NCBI RefSeq assembly: GCF_017744095.1
Contig: NZ_JAGHQX010000012.1
Span: 1-64,000 of the forward strand
DNA length: 64,000 bases
Source of the DNA: Shimia sp. R10_1
Lineage (GTDB): Bacteria; Pseudomonadota; Alphaproteobacteria; Rhodobacterales; Rhodobacteraceae
Direction: 5' to 3'
Numbering within the stretch: the first letter of the stretch is position 1; the number at the start of each line of letters is the position of its first letter. Positions 23,351 to 32,774 of the stretch are shown one piece after another. Position numbers and translations under genes: made by a program. The notes beneath the pieces were generated by a model that was not told where the DNA came from, did no database searches, and saw only the letters and a list, made by a program, of their open reading frames with translations.

Positions 23351-25720
23351 ATGCTCGACAATCGTTACCCGGACGTTGCACCCGGACCACCCAAGCCAAG
23401 CTTGATTAGACAGCCTCAAGTGTTCTCACTACCGCCAGGCACAGAACGCTATGTTGTTGAAGGTGCAGGGGCAATCCTGATCCGAATCGAAACTGGCGAT
23501 ACGTTGACCGTCTCCAATACCGAGGGCGGCCAGCCTTGCGAAATCGTCGCAGCGGGCCCCGATGGCGTTGTCGATCCTGCAGTCTTTGGGCAAGCTGGCG
23601 ACGGCACCGCAATGGGCCTCAAGGCGCTTTTGACCAATTCAGACCAATCCCTGCGTGGCTTGCGTTTGGGGCTGGAGGCGCGAGGCATAGAACTGGGCTC
23701 AGCACGCTCTATCGACATTTTCGGCCCAACCACCCCTGCCGGAGAAGACCGTATCTTCACCGCACGGCGAGATGGCGTTGTCGTTGTAGCCGCCCCCGGT
23801 GGCGTGATGGATTTTGAGCTGCAAAACACCTCAACGCCACTGACGGTCTGGGTCAAACGCGCCGTCATCAAGCCCCACACCAGCTTTGAGTTGCCAGACC
23901 CTCTGGCAGATCCCGTTGCCGAAATCCGCGTCCACTCCGCCACAGCGCAAAGCTACTTCGTGAAAGCCGGAGATTACATTCAGATCCTCGACGTCGACGG
24001 CCGTCAATGCACCGATTTCCAGTGTTTCGCTGCGCGCAAATTGGACAAAGGCGTCGAACATGCCCTGGATGTGACCACCACGCGCACCATTATGGAACAC
24101 GCCTATCCAATGCCGGGCCTACATGCGAAATACTATGATCACGACATGTTGCCGCTGGTCGAAGTGATACAGGACACGGTCGGACGTCACGACGCTTTTG
24201 CCCTGGCCTGTTCATCAAAATACTATGACGACATCGGCTATCCCGGCCATGTGAACTGTTCGGACAACTTCAATGCTGCGCTCGCGCCGCATGGGGTGAC
24301 GGGCCGGGCCGGCTGGATGGCGATCAACTTCTTCTTCAATACGGCGCTGGACGAACACGGCGTCATGTATTCTGACGAGCCTTGGACCCGCCCGGGCGAC
24401 TATGTGTTGCTGCGCGCGCTGACCGATTTGGTCTGCGTCAGCTCAGCCTGCCCCGATGACACATCGGCCGCAAACGGCTGGAACCCCACTGATATTCATG
24501 TTCGCACCTACAGCGGCGAAGAAAAATTCCAACGTGCGGTGGCCTACCGCCCCACCCCTGATGCCGAGGCGAAAATGACAAAACAGACCGGTTTCCACGA
24601 CAGCTTTGCCAAATTCACCGAGAACTTCATTGAATACAATGGGTTCTGGCTGGCGAACTGCATGTCCACCGCAGGCCCGATCGAAGAATACCACGCGGCG
24701 CGTGAAAAATGCGTCGTGATGGATCTCAGCGCATTGCGCAAATTCGAAATCACCGGCCCAGATTCCGAAGCCCTGTGCCAGTATATCTTCACCCGCAACA
24801 TGAAAACCCTGCCGGTGGGCGGCGTGGTTTATACGGCCATGTGCTATCCCCATGGCGGCATGATCGATGACGGCACTGTGTTCCGTTTGGGCAAAGACAA
24901 CTTCCGCTGGATTGGCGGCTCAGACTATGGCGGCGAATGGATCCGCGAACAGGCGGAAAAGCTGGGCCTAAAGGTGCTGGTGCGCGCCTCCACCGACGTT
25001 CAACACAACATCGCTGTGCAAGGCCCAGAAAGCCGCGACCTGCTGAAAAAGATCATTTGGACCATGCCGCATCATCCCAACTTCGAGGATCTGGCCTGGT
25101 TCCGCCACACCCCTGCGCGCCTGCATGGTCATGATGGCACGCCGATTGTCGTCTCCCGCACGGGATATACCGGGGAACTCGGCTATGAAATCTTCTGCCA
25201 CCCCAGCCACGCAGGCGCGGTGTTTGACGCCGTCTGGGACGCGGGGCAGGAACATGGCATTCGCCCCATGGGCCTTGAGGCGCTGGACATGCTGCGCATC
25301 GAATCCGGTCTGATCTTTGCGGGCTATGATTTCAGTGATCAAACCGATCCTTTCGAAGCCGGCATCGGCTTTACCGTGCCGTTGAAGTCCAAGACTGATG
25401 ATTTCATCGGCCGCGACGCGTTGATCCGACGCAAGGAAACCCCGGCGCGCAAGCTGGTTGGCCTTGATATCCACGCCAATGTCGATGTCGCTCACGGGGA
25501 CTGTGTCCACATTGGCCGGGCCCAGATCGGCGAAGTCACCTCCTCCATGCGCTCGCCAATTTTGGGCAAGAACATCGCGCTGGCGCGGGTGGACGTGGCC
25601 CATCATGACGTCGGCACAGAGGTAGAAATCGGCAAACTCGACGGTCACCAAAAACGCCTGCCGGCCACCATCGTGCCCTTTGCCCATTACGATCCACAGA
25701 AAACGCGCCCCCGGTCGTAA
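23351..25720 (+). CDS. tdm: Trimethylamine N-oxide demethylase (DUF1989-GcvT fusion)
   Basis: This 789-residue two-part cytoplasmic enzyme converts TMAO to dimethylamine and formaldehyde. Residues about 1-390 form the metal-binding DUF1989 part, with the candidate zinc-ligand cysteines in DGRQCTDFQCF near 225 and in LVCVSSACPDDTSA near 363, and also GHVNCSDNFN near 300. Residues about 400-780 are a GcvT domain (EYHAAREKCVVMDLSALRKFEITGP, ISRTGYTGELGYEIF-like VVSRTGYTGELGYEIF) that can pass the C1 unit to tetrahydrofolate. Length and architecture match the described Tdm of Methylocella and roseobacters. GGGGG precedes the ATG. The globin gene follows. Confidence 0.92.
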   Translation: MLDNRYPDVAPGPPKPSLIRQPQVFSLPPGTERYVVEGAGAILIRIETGDTLTVSNTEGGQPCEIVAAGPDGVVDPAVFGQAGDGTAMGLKALLTNSDQSLRGLRLGLEARGIELGSARSIDIFGPTTPAGEDRIFTARRDGVVVVAAPGGVMDFELQNTSTPLTVWVKRAVIKPHTSFELPDPLADPVAEIRVHSATAQSYFVKAGDYIQILDVDGRQCTDFQCFAARKLDKGVEHALDVTTTRTIMEHAYPMPGLHAKYYDHDMLPLVEVIQDTVGRHDAFALACSSKYYDDIGYPGHVNCSDNFNAALAPHGVTGRAGWMAINFFFNTALDEHGVMYSDEPWTRPGDYVLLRALTDLVCVSSACPDDTSAANGWNPTDIHVRTYSGEEKFQRAVAYRPTPDAEAKMTKQTGFHDSFAKFTENFIEYNGFWLANCMSTAGPIEEYHAAREKCVVMDLSALRKFEITGPDSEALCQYIFTRNMKTLPVGGVVYTAMCYPHGGMIDDGTVFRLGKDNFRWIGGSDYGGEWIREQAEKLGLKVLVRASTDVQHNIAVQGPESRDLLKKIIWTMPHHPNFEDLAWFRHTPARLHGHDGTPIVVSRTGYTGELGYEIFCHPSHAGAVFDAVWDAGQEHGIRPMGLEALDMLRIESGLIFAGYDFSDQTDPFEAGIGFTVPLKSKTDDFIGRDALIRRKETPARKLVGLDIHANVDVAHGDCVHIGRAQIGEVTSSMRSPILGKNIALARVDVAHHDVGTEVEIGKLDGHQKRLPATIVPFAHYDPQKTRPRS

Positions 25721-25777
25721 GCCTGGCCTGTTAACCAAGATCAAGGACCAGAACAAACGCAAAGATAGGCTGAAATT

Positions 25778-26215
25778 ATGAGTGCATTGACCGACATTGG
25801 TGGAGAGGAACGGCTGCGAGAGTTGGTCAATTGCTTCTATGATCGCATGGAAACGGACCCAGAGGCCTACCCTCTGCACCGTCTTCATTTTCGCGGGCAT
25901 GGTATGGAACACATCCGGCAAGCGCAGTTTGAATTTCTGTCCGGCTTCTTCGGAGGCCGAGCCTACTATCGCGAACGCTTTGGCCACATGAACCTGCGAG
26001 AGCTGCACGAACACATCCCCATCCGCAAAGAGGATGCCGACCTCTGGCTACAGACATTTGACAAAGCCCTGGATGATTGTGGGTTGATGGACATTGCAAC
26101 TGTCCAGCGCATCCGCGCCACCCTGCGCCGCGCCGCACATATGCTGGTGAATGATGTTCATGACTGGCGACTGGACAGCCCAGTGAACCCGCATACAACG
26201 GACACGCCTGCCTAA
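25778..26215 (+). CDS. Group 2 truncated hemoglobin-like protein
   Basis: This 145-residue protein has the pattern of bacterial group II globins: LRELVNCFYDRMETDP in the A-B region, FEFLSGFFGGRAYYRERFGHMNLRELHEHIPI around the proximal His (the helix F segment near residue 80), and DLWLQTFDKALDDCG. It starts 57 bp after tdm on the same strand and so is probably co-transcribed. Such globins bind O2 or NO. Here one could imagine protecting the heme- and O2-dependent amine enzymes or supplying O2, but this is speculation from position. Confidence 0.85.
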   Translation: MSALTDIGGEERLRELVNCFYDRMETDPEAYPLHRLHFRGHGMEHIRQAQFEFLSGFFGGRAYYRERFGHMNLRELHEHIPIRKEDADLWLQTFDKALDDCGLMDIATVQRIRATLRRAAHMLVNDVHDWRLDSPVNPHTTDTPA

Positions 26216-26228
26216 GAGCGCATCCGAT

Positions 26229-27500
26229 TCACCCAATCAACATGATCTGAATGTCCGCCACATTGGTGCCTGTCGCACCGGTCATCAGATGATCACCTGA
26301 CAGGGCGAGCGCAGCATAGCTGTCATTGCACTCCAGAAAACGTGCCGGCGCGCGACCATGCTGGCGAATGCGCGCGCATGTGGCCTGATCAACCACAGCT
26401 CCTGCAGAATCCATGGGCCCATCGCGACCATCGGTACCACCAGACAGAAACACCCAGTGGCGATCTATCGGCTGGGCGTCCGCCAGTGCCGCAACACGCA
26501 GCGCGAGCTCCTGATTGCGCCCGCCCTTTCCGTTTCCACGCACGCGCACGGTGGTTTCCCCACCCCAGACCAACGCCTGAGGCCCATGTTGTGTGGCTCT
26601 CTCAATACTGGAGCGAAAAATCCGGTCTGCGGCGTCGCGCACGTCTCCAGTCAGAGGCGCGTCTGCCACAGTGACGTCAAACCTGCCGCCAAGCTCGTGG
26701 GCCGCAGCTTCAACACTTTGTCGATTGCTGCCGATCAGACGGTTGTCCGCGAGCCCAACCTCGGGCGCGGCCCCTTCACGGCTCAGATGCATCAGGATGC
26801 TCTGCGGCAGCCGGTCCGTGATCCCCGCCTCTGCGATCAGCTGCAAAGCCTCCTGCGCGGTGCCAAGTGGGGCCACGGTTGGCCCGCTGGCCACGGCGCG
26901 CAGATCATCTCCGATGACATCAGACAGGATAAGCGCAGTCACCTGCGCAGGCGCGGCGCGCCGCAAAAACCCACCGCCTTTCAGATCAGACACCTGCTGC
27001 CGGATCAAATTCATCGCATTGATGCCCAATCCGCTTTGCAGCAGCAGCCGATTCAATGTCTGTTTGTCAGCCAGACTCACGCCATTTGGCGGCGCGGGCA
27101 CAAGCGCCGATCCACCACCAGAGATCAGCGCAATCACGCGATCCTGCGCCTCGGCGCGTTCCAACATATCACAAATCGCTGCAGCAGCGCGCAAACCTTC
27201 CTCATCCGGGACAGGATGGCCTGCGCGAAAAACCCAATCTGCCGTGACCACTTCGGTGTTTTCACGATGGGTCACGCAAAGCGTTTCCATCGGTCCGGAT
27301 CGGCTCTGGCAAAACGGGCGCAACATCGCTGGGGCTGCCTTACCCATGGCGATACAGTAAGTTTTCGCCCCCTCCTGCAGTGGCGCAAAAGGCGCGCGCG
27401 ACAGTTCTGCCTGCACCGCTTGCGCCGGATCAGCGCACCGCACCGCCATATCAAAGGCGGTGCGGGAGACGCCGCGCAGCAGGTTTGGCTGATCAAGCAA
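26229..27500 (-). CDS. gck: Glycerate 2-kinase (GckA/TtuD type)
   Basis: This MOFRL-type glycerate kinase has about 423 residues counted from a TTG at 27500; an in-frame ATG at 27554 would overlap the upstream lyase by 62 bp, against 8 bp for the TTG. Motifs are AMGKAAPAM, the glycine-rich LISGGGSALVPAP, LSDVIGDDLRAVASGPT and LVWGGETTVRVRGNGKGGRNQELAL near the C-terminus, with a final GGTDGRDGPMDSAGA. It phosphorylates D-glycerate to 2-phosphoglycerate, the serine-cycle step after hydroxypyruvate reductase. It lies directly behind the malyl-CoA lyase gene, which supports that role. Confidence 0.88.
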   Translation of the reverse strand: MLDQPNLLRGVSRTAFDMAVRCADPAQAVQAELSRAPFAPLQEGAKTYCIAMGKAAPAMLRPFCQSRSGPMETLCVTHRENTEVVTADWVFRAGHPVPDEEGLRAAAAICDMLERAEAQDRVIALISGGGSALVPAPPNGVSLADKQTLNRLLLQSGLGINAMNLIRQQVSDLKGGGFLRRAAPAQVTALILSDVIGDDLRAVASGPTVAPLGTAQEALQLIAEAGITDRLPQSILMHLSREGAAPEVGLADNRLIGSNRQSVEAAAHELGGRFDVTVADAPLTGDVRDAADRIFRSSIERATQHGPQALVWGGETTVRVRGNGKGGRNQELALRVAALADAQPIDRHWVFLSGGTDGRDGPMDSAGAVVDQATCARIRQHGRAPARFLECNDSYAALALSGDHLMTGATGTNVADIQIMLIG

Positions 27501-28470
27501 AAGAGATTTGCCGCGCTTTTTCAACCAGCACCTCAGCCTGACGGATCGATGCATAATCGATCAGACGCCCATCGAGCGACACCGCCCCCTTTCCGGCGGC
27601 CTCGGCCTCAGCCATTGCCTCCAAGATACGTTGAGCCTTGGTCACTTCCGCCTCAGAGGGCGACATCACCTCATTCGCCAAAGCAACCTGACTGGGGTGA
27701 ATGGCCCACTTGCCCTCACACCCCAAAACAGCAGCCCGTTTTGCAGCAGCGCGATAGCCATCAGCATCTTGAAAATCTCCAAACGGCCCATCAATCGGGC
27801 GCAGCCCATTCGCGCGCGCCGCAACAACCATACGCGCCAGTGCGTAGTGCCACATATCGCCCCAATGGGTCATGCGCGCCCCATCATCAGATGGGTCAGT
27901 CAACACCGAATAGTCCGGATTCACACCGCCAATGATCGTGGTGCGGGCTCGGGTCGACGCCGCATAATCCGCCACACCAAAATGAAGACTTTCATTGCGT
28001 TTTGAGGCGCCCGCGATCTCGGTCACGTTCTGCATGCCCAGCGCGGTTTCAATGATATGCTCAAAGCCAATCCGTTTCTTCAGACCCACCGCATCTTCGA
28101 TCTGCGTGGTGAGCATATCGACGGCATAGACGTCTGCGGCGGTACCAACCTTTGGGATCATGATCAGATCCAACCGGTCGCCAGCCTGCTCAACCACGTC
28201 AACCACGTCGCGATACATATAATGTGTGTCCAGACCGTTGATCCGAATCGACATGGTTTTGGTGTTCCAGTCGATCTCGTTCAGACCCTTGATGATATTT
28301 TTGCGGGCCTGCTCCTTTTCGTCGGGGGCGACCGCATCCTCAAGGTCGAGAAAAATGACGTCGACATCAGATTGTGCCGCCTTTTCAAACATATGCAACT
28401 GGCTTCCAGGAACGGCAAGCTCACTACGATTCAGGCGGCCGGGGGCTTGTTCGATTGGGAAAAAGGACAT
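27493..28470 (-). CDS. mcl: Malyl-CoA/beta-methylmalyl-CoA lyase
   Basis: This 325-residue CitE/HpcH-family protein shows SELAVPGSQLHMFEKAAQSD, the metal-binding IFLDLEDAVAPDEK, an arginine in SIRINGLDTHYMYRD, IGFEHIIETALGMQN and the C-terminal EGKWAIHPSQ. The length and these motifs match the Rhodobacter malyl-CoA/beta-methylmalyl-CoA lyase. It cleaves malyl-CoA to acetyl-CoA and glyoxylate. Its neighbours (glycerate kinase, malate-CoA ligase, serine-glyoxylate aminotransferase) place it in the serine cycle; the same enzyme can also serve the ethylmalonyl-CoA pathway. Confidence 0.93.
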   Translation of the reverse strand: MSFFPIEQAPGRLNRSELAVPGSQLHMFEKAAQSDVDVIFLDLEDAVAPDEKEQARKNIIKGLNEIDWNTKTMSIRINGLDTHYMYRDVVDVVEQAGDRLDLIMIPKVGTAADVYAVDMLTTQIEDAVGLKKRIGFEHIIETALGMQNVTEIAGASKRNESLHFGVADYAASTRARTTIIGGVNPDYSVLTDPSDDGARMTHWGDMWHYALARMVVAARANGLRPIDGPFGDFQDADGYRAAAKRAAVLGCEGKWAIHPSQVALANEVMSPSEAEVTKAQRILEAMAEAEAAGKGAVSLDGRLIDYASIRQAEVLVEKARQISFA

Positions 28471-28571
28471 GGGGCGTCTCCTCGCGCTCGGGTCTGTCTA
28501 CAGTTTTCAATTTCCCAAAACTAATTTTCCTGTCAATAATTTTTTCTGCATACGAATGAATGCCGACTTAA

Positions 28572-29207
28572 TCAGCCCTGACCGTCCTTTGCTTTATGAG
28601 AGTAGTAGTAAGCGATCGCTTGCGCCCTGTTTCTGACCGACAGTTTGTCGAAGATATTCGACAGATGAAACTTCACCGTATTGGTCGAAATCTCCAGTTC
28701 TCGGCTCAATTCCTTGTTTGTCAGGCCCGTCGCCAGTGCATCCAGTAACAGCTTTTCTTTGCGGGAAAGGCTCTCAATCGGATCATTTCTCAACTCACGA
28801 ACGTCGAGAAATGGAAAGACCATTTTACCGGCAGCCACATCCAAACAGGTTTGAATCAGGGTATCTGTCGACCCAGATCGCGTTGCATATGCGGCTGCTC
28901 CTGCACTCATTGCCCTTTTTACCAAGGCTCTGTCATCATTCCCGTAGATGATAACCCGGGGCGCATTTTCCTGGGCACGCAACACTTCGGTCAGCTTTTC
29001 CGCCCCCAGCACCGGCAATTCCCAATCGATCACACCGATCTGAACCGGCACCCGCATCACCGTTCCCAGAAACCCTTCGGCGGTGGCGCTGGTCGCCACC
29101 AAAGAGAATCTCGCATCGCGGTCAAACATCTCTGACATGGCTGACAACACCAATGGATTGCCATCACCAAGCATGATCGAGATCGGAGCAGAGGTTTTTT
29201 CAACCAT
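28572..29207 (-). CDS. LuxR-type response regulator with degenerate receiver domain
   Basis: This 211-residue protein has an N-terminal receiver-like domain and a C-terminal LuxR helix-turn-helix (LSRKEKLLLDALATGLTNKE then ELEISTNTVKFHLSNIFDKL). The phospho-acceptor candidate is Asp61 in VIDWELP, and Asp15 is in the acidic pocket. However the conserved Thr/Ser position reads IIYGND and the conserved Lys is Arg in AYATRSGS, so normal phospho-relay is doubtful. No histidine kinase is nearby. It sits between mcl-gck and sgaA, divergent from the latter, with inverted repeats in between, and probably regulates the serine-cycle genes. Confidence 0.88.
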   Translation of the reverse strand: MVEKTSAPISIMLGDGNPLVLSAMSEMFDRDARFSLVATSATAEGFLGTVMRVPVQIGVIDWELPVLGAEKLTEVLRAQENAPRVIIYGNDDRALVKRAMSAGAAAYATRSGSTDTLIQTCLDVAAGKMVFPFLDVRELRNDPIESLSRKEKLLLDALATGLTNKELSRELEISTNTVKFHLSNIFDKLSVRNRAQAIAYYYSHKAKDGQG

Positions 29208-29235
29208 TTGTTTTTCCTAAGTTATTTTGAATAAA

Positions 29236-29305
29236 CTACCCATTTAGGTAGCTCTAATTCGGGTATACAACGGAATACTTACCAATATGGGTAGGTATTT
29301 ACCCA
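29236..29305. promoter_or_regulatory. Two GGTA/TACC inverted repeats upstream of sgaA
   Basis: CTACC-catta-type repeat: CTACC (29236-29240) and GGTAG (29247-29251) are perfect inverted half-sites 6 bp apart. A second pair is TGGGTA (29288-29293) and TACCCA (29300-29305), also 6 bp apart. The centres are about 53 bp apart, five helical turns, which fits cooperative binding of a dimeric activator such as the divergent LuxR-type regulator. A related TACCAGGTA occurs upstream of tmm at 42368-42376. Confidence 0.6.
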
Positions 29306-29410
29306 CCCTTTTAGACACACAAAAGCAGGATCAAGGTGCGTTTTCTTAAAATCAAAGGCAAGTCATCATTTTGGAAATTCGAATACTAAAACATCAGTTA
29401 GGAGCCCAAA

Positions 29411-30658
29411 ATGCAAAGCCCACAGATTTTCTCAAAGCTGGTGATCCCTGCCACAATCGCTGCCGGACCCGGCCCCGGCAACACCGACACACGCGTGCTT
29501 GAGGCCTTTGCAGGGGCGGGCATCGCGGACCACATGCATGGCGATGTTCTGCGTGGCATGATCGAATGCAAGCACATGCTCCGCCAAATCTGGGGCACCG
29601 AAAACACGCATACTTTTGGTGTGGCTGGCACCGGCTGGAGCGGCCTTGATGTGATGTTCAGCGCTGTGATGCCCGGTGACAAAGTCGTCGTGTTCGTCAA
29701 TGGCACCTTCTCAGGCATCGACGGCTTAACCGTGCGCATGAAAGCCGCCACCGCAGAAGAGTTGGCCGCCAATCCACTGGATCCACAACCTGCATCCGTC
29801 ACCATCATCAATGTGCCGCACGGGCAATCCGTCACCGGTGAAATCGTCGACGCAGCGCTGGCCGAGCACAAACCGAAATGGGCCGCGATGGCGCATTGGG
29901 AAACGGGCTCCGGCCGCATCAACGACATTCAAGGGTTCAGTGACGCCTGCGAAAAGCACGGCGCCATGGGACTGGTCGATGCGGTCTCCTCTCTGGGCGT
30001 AGAAGACTTTCGCATTGATGACTACCCCGGCGTCGCGGGCTGGGCCTCTTGTCCACAGAAGGGCATTTGCTGTCTGCCACTCACCTATGCGCCGGTGTCT
30101 CTGACCGATCGCTATGTCGACACACTCAAGACCACCGGCACCCGCAGCTTTGTGCATCACCCCCTCATGGAGGCCCGCCATTGGGGCATCATCGACGGCC
30201 AAGATGTCGAAAAAGGCACCTACCACCGCACCCATTCGGCCTATGCGGTCGCCGCTTTCCACGAAGCATTGCGCATCGCGCTACAGCAAACCGTTGCACA
30301 GCGCGCGAAGGACTACACCCACCACGAGGCAGCCCTGCGCAAAGCGGTTGCCGCCATGGGCTGCGAGGTCACATCGAACATGACGTCGCTGGTCGTGCTC
30401 AATCTGCCCGGCGCACTGGCGGGCCGCGAAATGGAACTCGTGCAAAACTGTCGCGCACGCAACTTTGGCATCTGGCCCACCCTGTCAGAACCCGTGCAAG
30501 TGCGCATTGGCATCCTCAATTTGCTGAGTGAGGCCACCATCCGCGACATCGTCGTCCGCTTTGGCCAGGCCATCGAGGAGCTCGGCGGCAGTGTTGATCA
30601 CGCTGCCGTGAATGCCGCGCTTGAACGCCATTACCGCGTCGCAGTTGCTGCGGAATAG
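29411..30658 (+). CDS. sgaA: Serine-glyoxylate aminotransferase
   Basis: This 415-residue PLP enzyme of aminotransferase class V converts serine and glyoxylate to hydroxypyruvate and glycine, a key serine-cycle step. The N-terminus [21 protein letters not shown] is the conserved substrate-binding start; [17 protein letters not shown] contains the PLP-binding Asp; the Schiff-base Lys is in [12 protein letters not shown]. The length is slightly above the usual 395-400. AGGAG lies before the ATG. It is the first gene of the plus-strand run sgaA-mtkA-mtkB-hprA-ppc-glyA. Confidence 0.93.
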   Translation: MQSPQIFSKLVIPATIAAGPGPGNTDTRVLEAFAGAGIADHMHGDVLRGMIECKHMLRQIWGTENTHTFGVAGTGWSGLDVMFSAVMPGDKVVVFVNGTFSGIDGLTVRMKAATAEELAANPLDPQPASVTIINVPHGQSVTGEIVDAALAEHKPKWAAMAHWETGSGRINDIQGFSDACEKHGAMGLVDAVSSLGVEDFRIDDYPGVAGWASCPQKGICCLPLTYAPVSLTDRYVDTLKTTGTRSFVHHPLMEARHWGIIDGQDVEKGTYHRTHSAYAVAAFHEALRIALQQTVAQRAKDYTHHEAALRKAVAAMGCEVTSNMTSLVVLNLPGALAGREMELVQNCRARNFGIWPTLSEPVQVRIGILNLLSEATIRDIVVRFGQAIEELGGSVDHAAVNAALERHYRVAVAAE

Positions 30659-30687
30659 GAAACCAACAGGTATTTTGGGAGGACACC

Positions 30688-31887
30688 ATGGATATTCATG
30701 AGTATCAGGCAAAGGAAATCCTCGCCGGCTTTGGCGTGGATGTACCCGCAGGCGCATTGGCCTACAGCCCTGAACAGGCCGTATACCGCGCGCGCGAACT
30801 GGGCGGCGAACTCTGGGTTGTCAAAGCACAGGTACACGCCGGTGGCCGCGGCAAGGCGGGCGGCGTCAAGATCTGCAAAAATGACGCCGACATTCAAAGC
30901 GGCTGCGAAGAGATGTTTGGCCGCAAGCTGGTGACCCACCAAACCGGCCCCGATGGCAAAGGCATCTATCGCGTCTATGTCGAAGCGGGTGTCCCGATAG
31001 AGCGGGAAATCTATCTTGGCTTCGTTTTGGATCGCTCAAGCCAGCGCGTGATGATCGTTGCCAGCGCCGAAGGCGGCATGGAGATCGAAGACATCTCGGC
31101 AGAAAAACCAGACAGCATCGTCCGCGCCACAGTGGAACCAGCGGTGGGTCTGCAGGATTTTCAATGCCGCCAGATCGCTTTCAAACTGGGCATCGAGCCA
31201 GCAATGACACAGCAAATGGTGCGCACGTTGCAAGGCTGCTATCGCGCCTTCACCGAACATGACGCCACCATGGTTGAGGTCAACCCGCTGGTTGTGACAA
31301 GCGACAGCCGCATTGTTGCGCTCGACGCGAAAATGACTTTTGACGACAACGCGCTGTTCCGTCACCCACAGATCGCAGAGCTGCGCGACAAATCGCAGGA
31401 AGATCCACGCGAAAGCCGCGCGGCGGACCGGGGCCTGTCGTATGTCGGCCTTGATGGCAATATCGGGTGCATCGTTAACGGTGCCGGTCTCGCCATGGCC
31501 ACCATGGACACGATCAAGATGGCCGGAGGCGAACCTGCCAACTTCCTCGACATCGGCGGCGGCGCAACACCGGAGCGGGTTGCCAAGGCGTTCCGGCTGG
31601 TGATGTCTGACAGCAATGTTCAGGCCGTTCTCGTCAACATTTTCGCAGGCATCAACCGCTGTGACTGGGTGGCGACCGGCGTTGTGCAGGCCCTGCAGGA
31701 AGTGCAAGTCGACGTGCCCGTGATCGTCCGCCTTGCGGGCACCAATGTAGAGGAAGGTCAGAAAATCCTCGCACAAAGCGGGCTTCCCATCATTCGTGCC
31801 GCAACCCTGATGGAAGCAGCCGAACGGGCCGTTGGCGCATGGCAGAACGAATTGTCCCAAGATACCAAGGTGAGGGTTATGAAATGA
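30688..31887 (+). CDS. mtkA: Malate-CoA ligase (malate thiokinase) beta subunit
   Basis: This 399-residue ATP-grasp protein resembles succinyl-CoA synthetase beta ([53 protein letters not shown], [19 protein letters not shown] [14 protein letters not shown]). Serine-cycle neighbours on both sides identify it as the malate-specific enzyme, which activates malate to malyl-CoA for Mcl. Succinyl-CoA synthetase itself would normally lie with TCA-cycle genes. GGGAGG precedes the ATG; mtkB overlaps its stop. Confidence 0.9.
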   Translation: MDIHEYQAKEILAGFGVDVPAGALAYSPEQAVYRARELGGELWVVKAQVHAGGRGKAGGVKICKNDADIQSGCEEMFGRKLVTHQTGPDGKGIYRVYVEAGVPIEREIYLGFVLDRSSQRVMIVASAEGGMEIEDISAEKPDSIVRATVEPAVGLQDFQCRQIAFKLGIEPAMTQQMVRTLQGCYRAFTEHDATMVEVNPLVVTSDSRIVALDAKMTFDDNALFRHPQIAELRDKSQEDPRESRAADRGLSYVGLDGNIGCIVNGAGLAMATMDTIKMAGGEPANFLDIGGGATPERVAKAFRLVMSDSNVQAVLVNIFAGINRCDWVATGVVQALQEVQVDVPVIVRLAGTNVEEGQKILAQSGLPIIRAATLMEAAERAVGAWQNELSQDTKVRVMK

Positions 31888-32774
31888 GCATCTATCTGGA
31901 CCGAAACTCTCGCGTCATCGTGCATGGTATTACCGGCAAGATGGCCCGCTTCCACACCGCAGACATGCTGGAATATGGAACCAACGTTGTGGGCGGCGTT
32001 GTGCCCGGCAAAGGGGGCCAAATGGTTGACGGTGTGCCTGTCTTTGACACCGTGGAAGAGGCCGTTGCCGAAACTCAGGCAGATGCCAGCCTTGTCTTTG
32101 TGCCGCCTCCCTTTGCTGCCGACAGCATCATGGAAGCCGCAGATGGCGGCATTCGCTACTGCGTGTGTATCACCGACGGCATTCCGGCACAGGATATGAT
32201 CCGCGTTAAGCGCTATATGTATCGCTACCCCAAAGAGCGCCGCATGGTGCTGACCGGACCAAATTGCGCAGGCACCATCAGCCCCGGCAAAGCGCTGCTC
32301 GGCATCATGCCCGGACATATCTATCTGCCGGGGAACGTCGGCATCATCGGGCGCTCAGGCACACTGGGCTACGAAGCCGCGGCGCAGCTCAAGGCACACG
32401 GTATCGGCGTCTCGACCAGCGTTGGCATTGGCGGGGACCCCATCAACGGTTCGTCCTTCCGCGACATTCTTGAAAAGTTCGAGAACGACGATGAAACGGA
32501 TGTGATCTGCATGATTGGCGAAATCGGCGGCCCGCAAGAAGCAGAAGCAGCCGACTATATCCGCACCCATGTGACAAAACCTGTGGTGGCCTATGTCGCA
32601 GGGCTGACCGCCCCCAAGGGCCGCACCATGGGCCATGCCGGTGCGATCATCTCAGCCTTTGGCGAAAGTGCCAGCGAAAAGGTCGAAATCCTCTCTGCGG
32701 CAGGCGTCACCGTTGCGCCCAACCCAGCCGTGATCGGCGACACCATCGCCAGTGTCATGAAGGAGGCCGCCTGA
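31884..32774 (+). CDS. mtkB: Malate-CoA ligase (malate thiokinase) alpha subunit
   Basis: This 296-residue protein starts at the ATG overlapping the mtkA stop (ATGA at 31884), giving [19 protein letters not shown]. It has the CoA-binding Rossmann fold of succinyl-CoA synthetase alpha ([15 protein letters not shown]), [33 protein letters not shown], and the phosphohistidine loop [12 protein letters not shown]. It forms the heteromer with MtkA. The A and B genes are translationally coupled, and hprA overlaps its stop by 1 bp. Confidence 0.92.
   Translation: MSIYLDRNSRVIVHGITGKMARFHTADMLEYGTNVVGGVVPGKGGQMVDGVPVFDTVEEAVAETQADASLVFVPPPFAADSIMEAADGGIRYCVCITDGIPAQDMIRVKRYMYRYPKERRMVLTGPNCAGTISPGKALLGIMPGHIYLPGNVGIIGRSGTLGYEAAAQLKAHGIGVSTSVGIGGDPINGSSFRDILEKFENDDETDVICMIGEIGGPQEAEAADYIRTHVTKPVVAYVAGLTAPKGRTMGHAGAIISAFGESASEKVEILSAAGVTVAPNPAVIGDTIASVMKEAA

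Noticed and set aside
26358..27935. 525-codon plus-strand open frame opposite gck and mcl
   Set aside because: It crosses two real genes and their overlap, and its composition (Arg, Gln, His, Pro) is typical of an antisense frame.
30688..32774. Possible succinyl-CoA synthetase (sucCD)
   Set aside because: The family allows it, but the location between sgaA and hprA, with mcl and ppc nearby, fits malate-CoA ligase much better; TCA-cycle genes are absent here.
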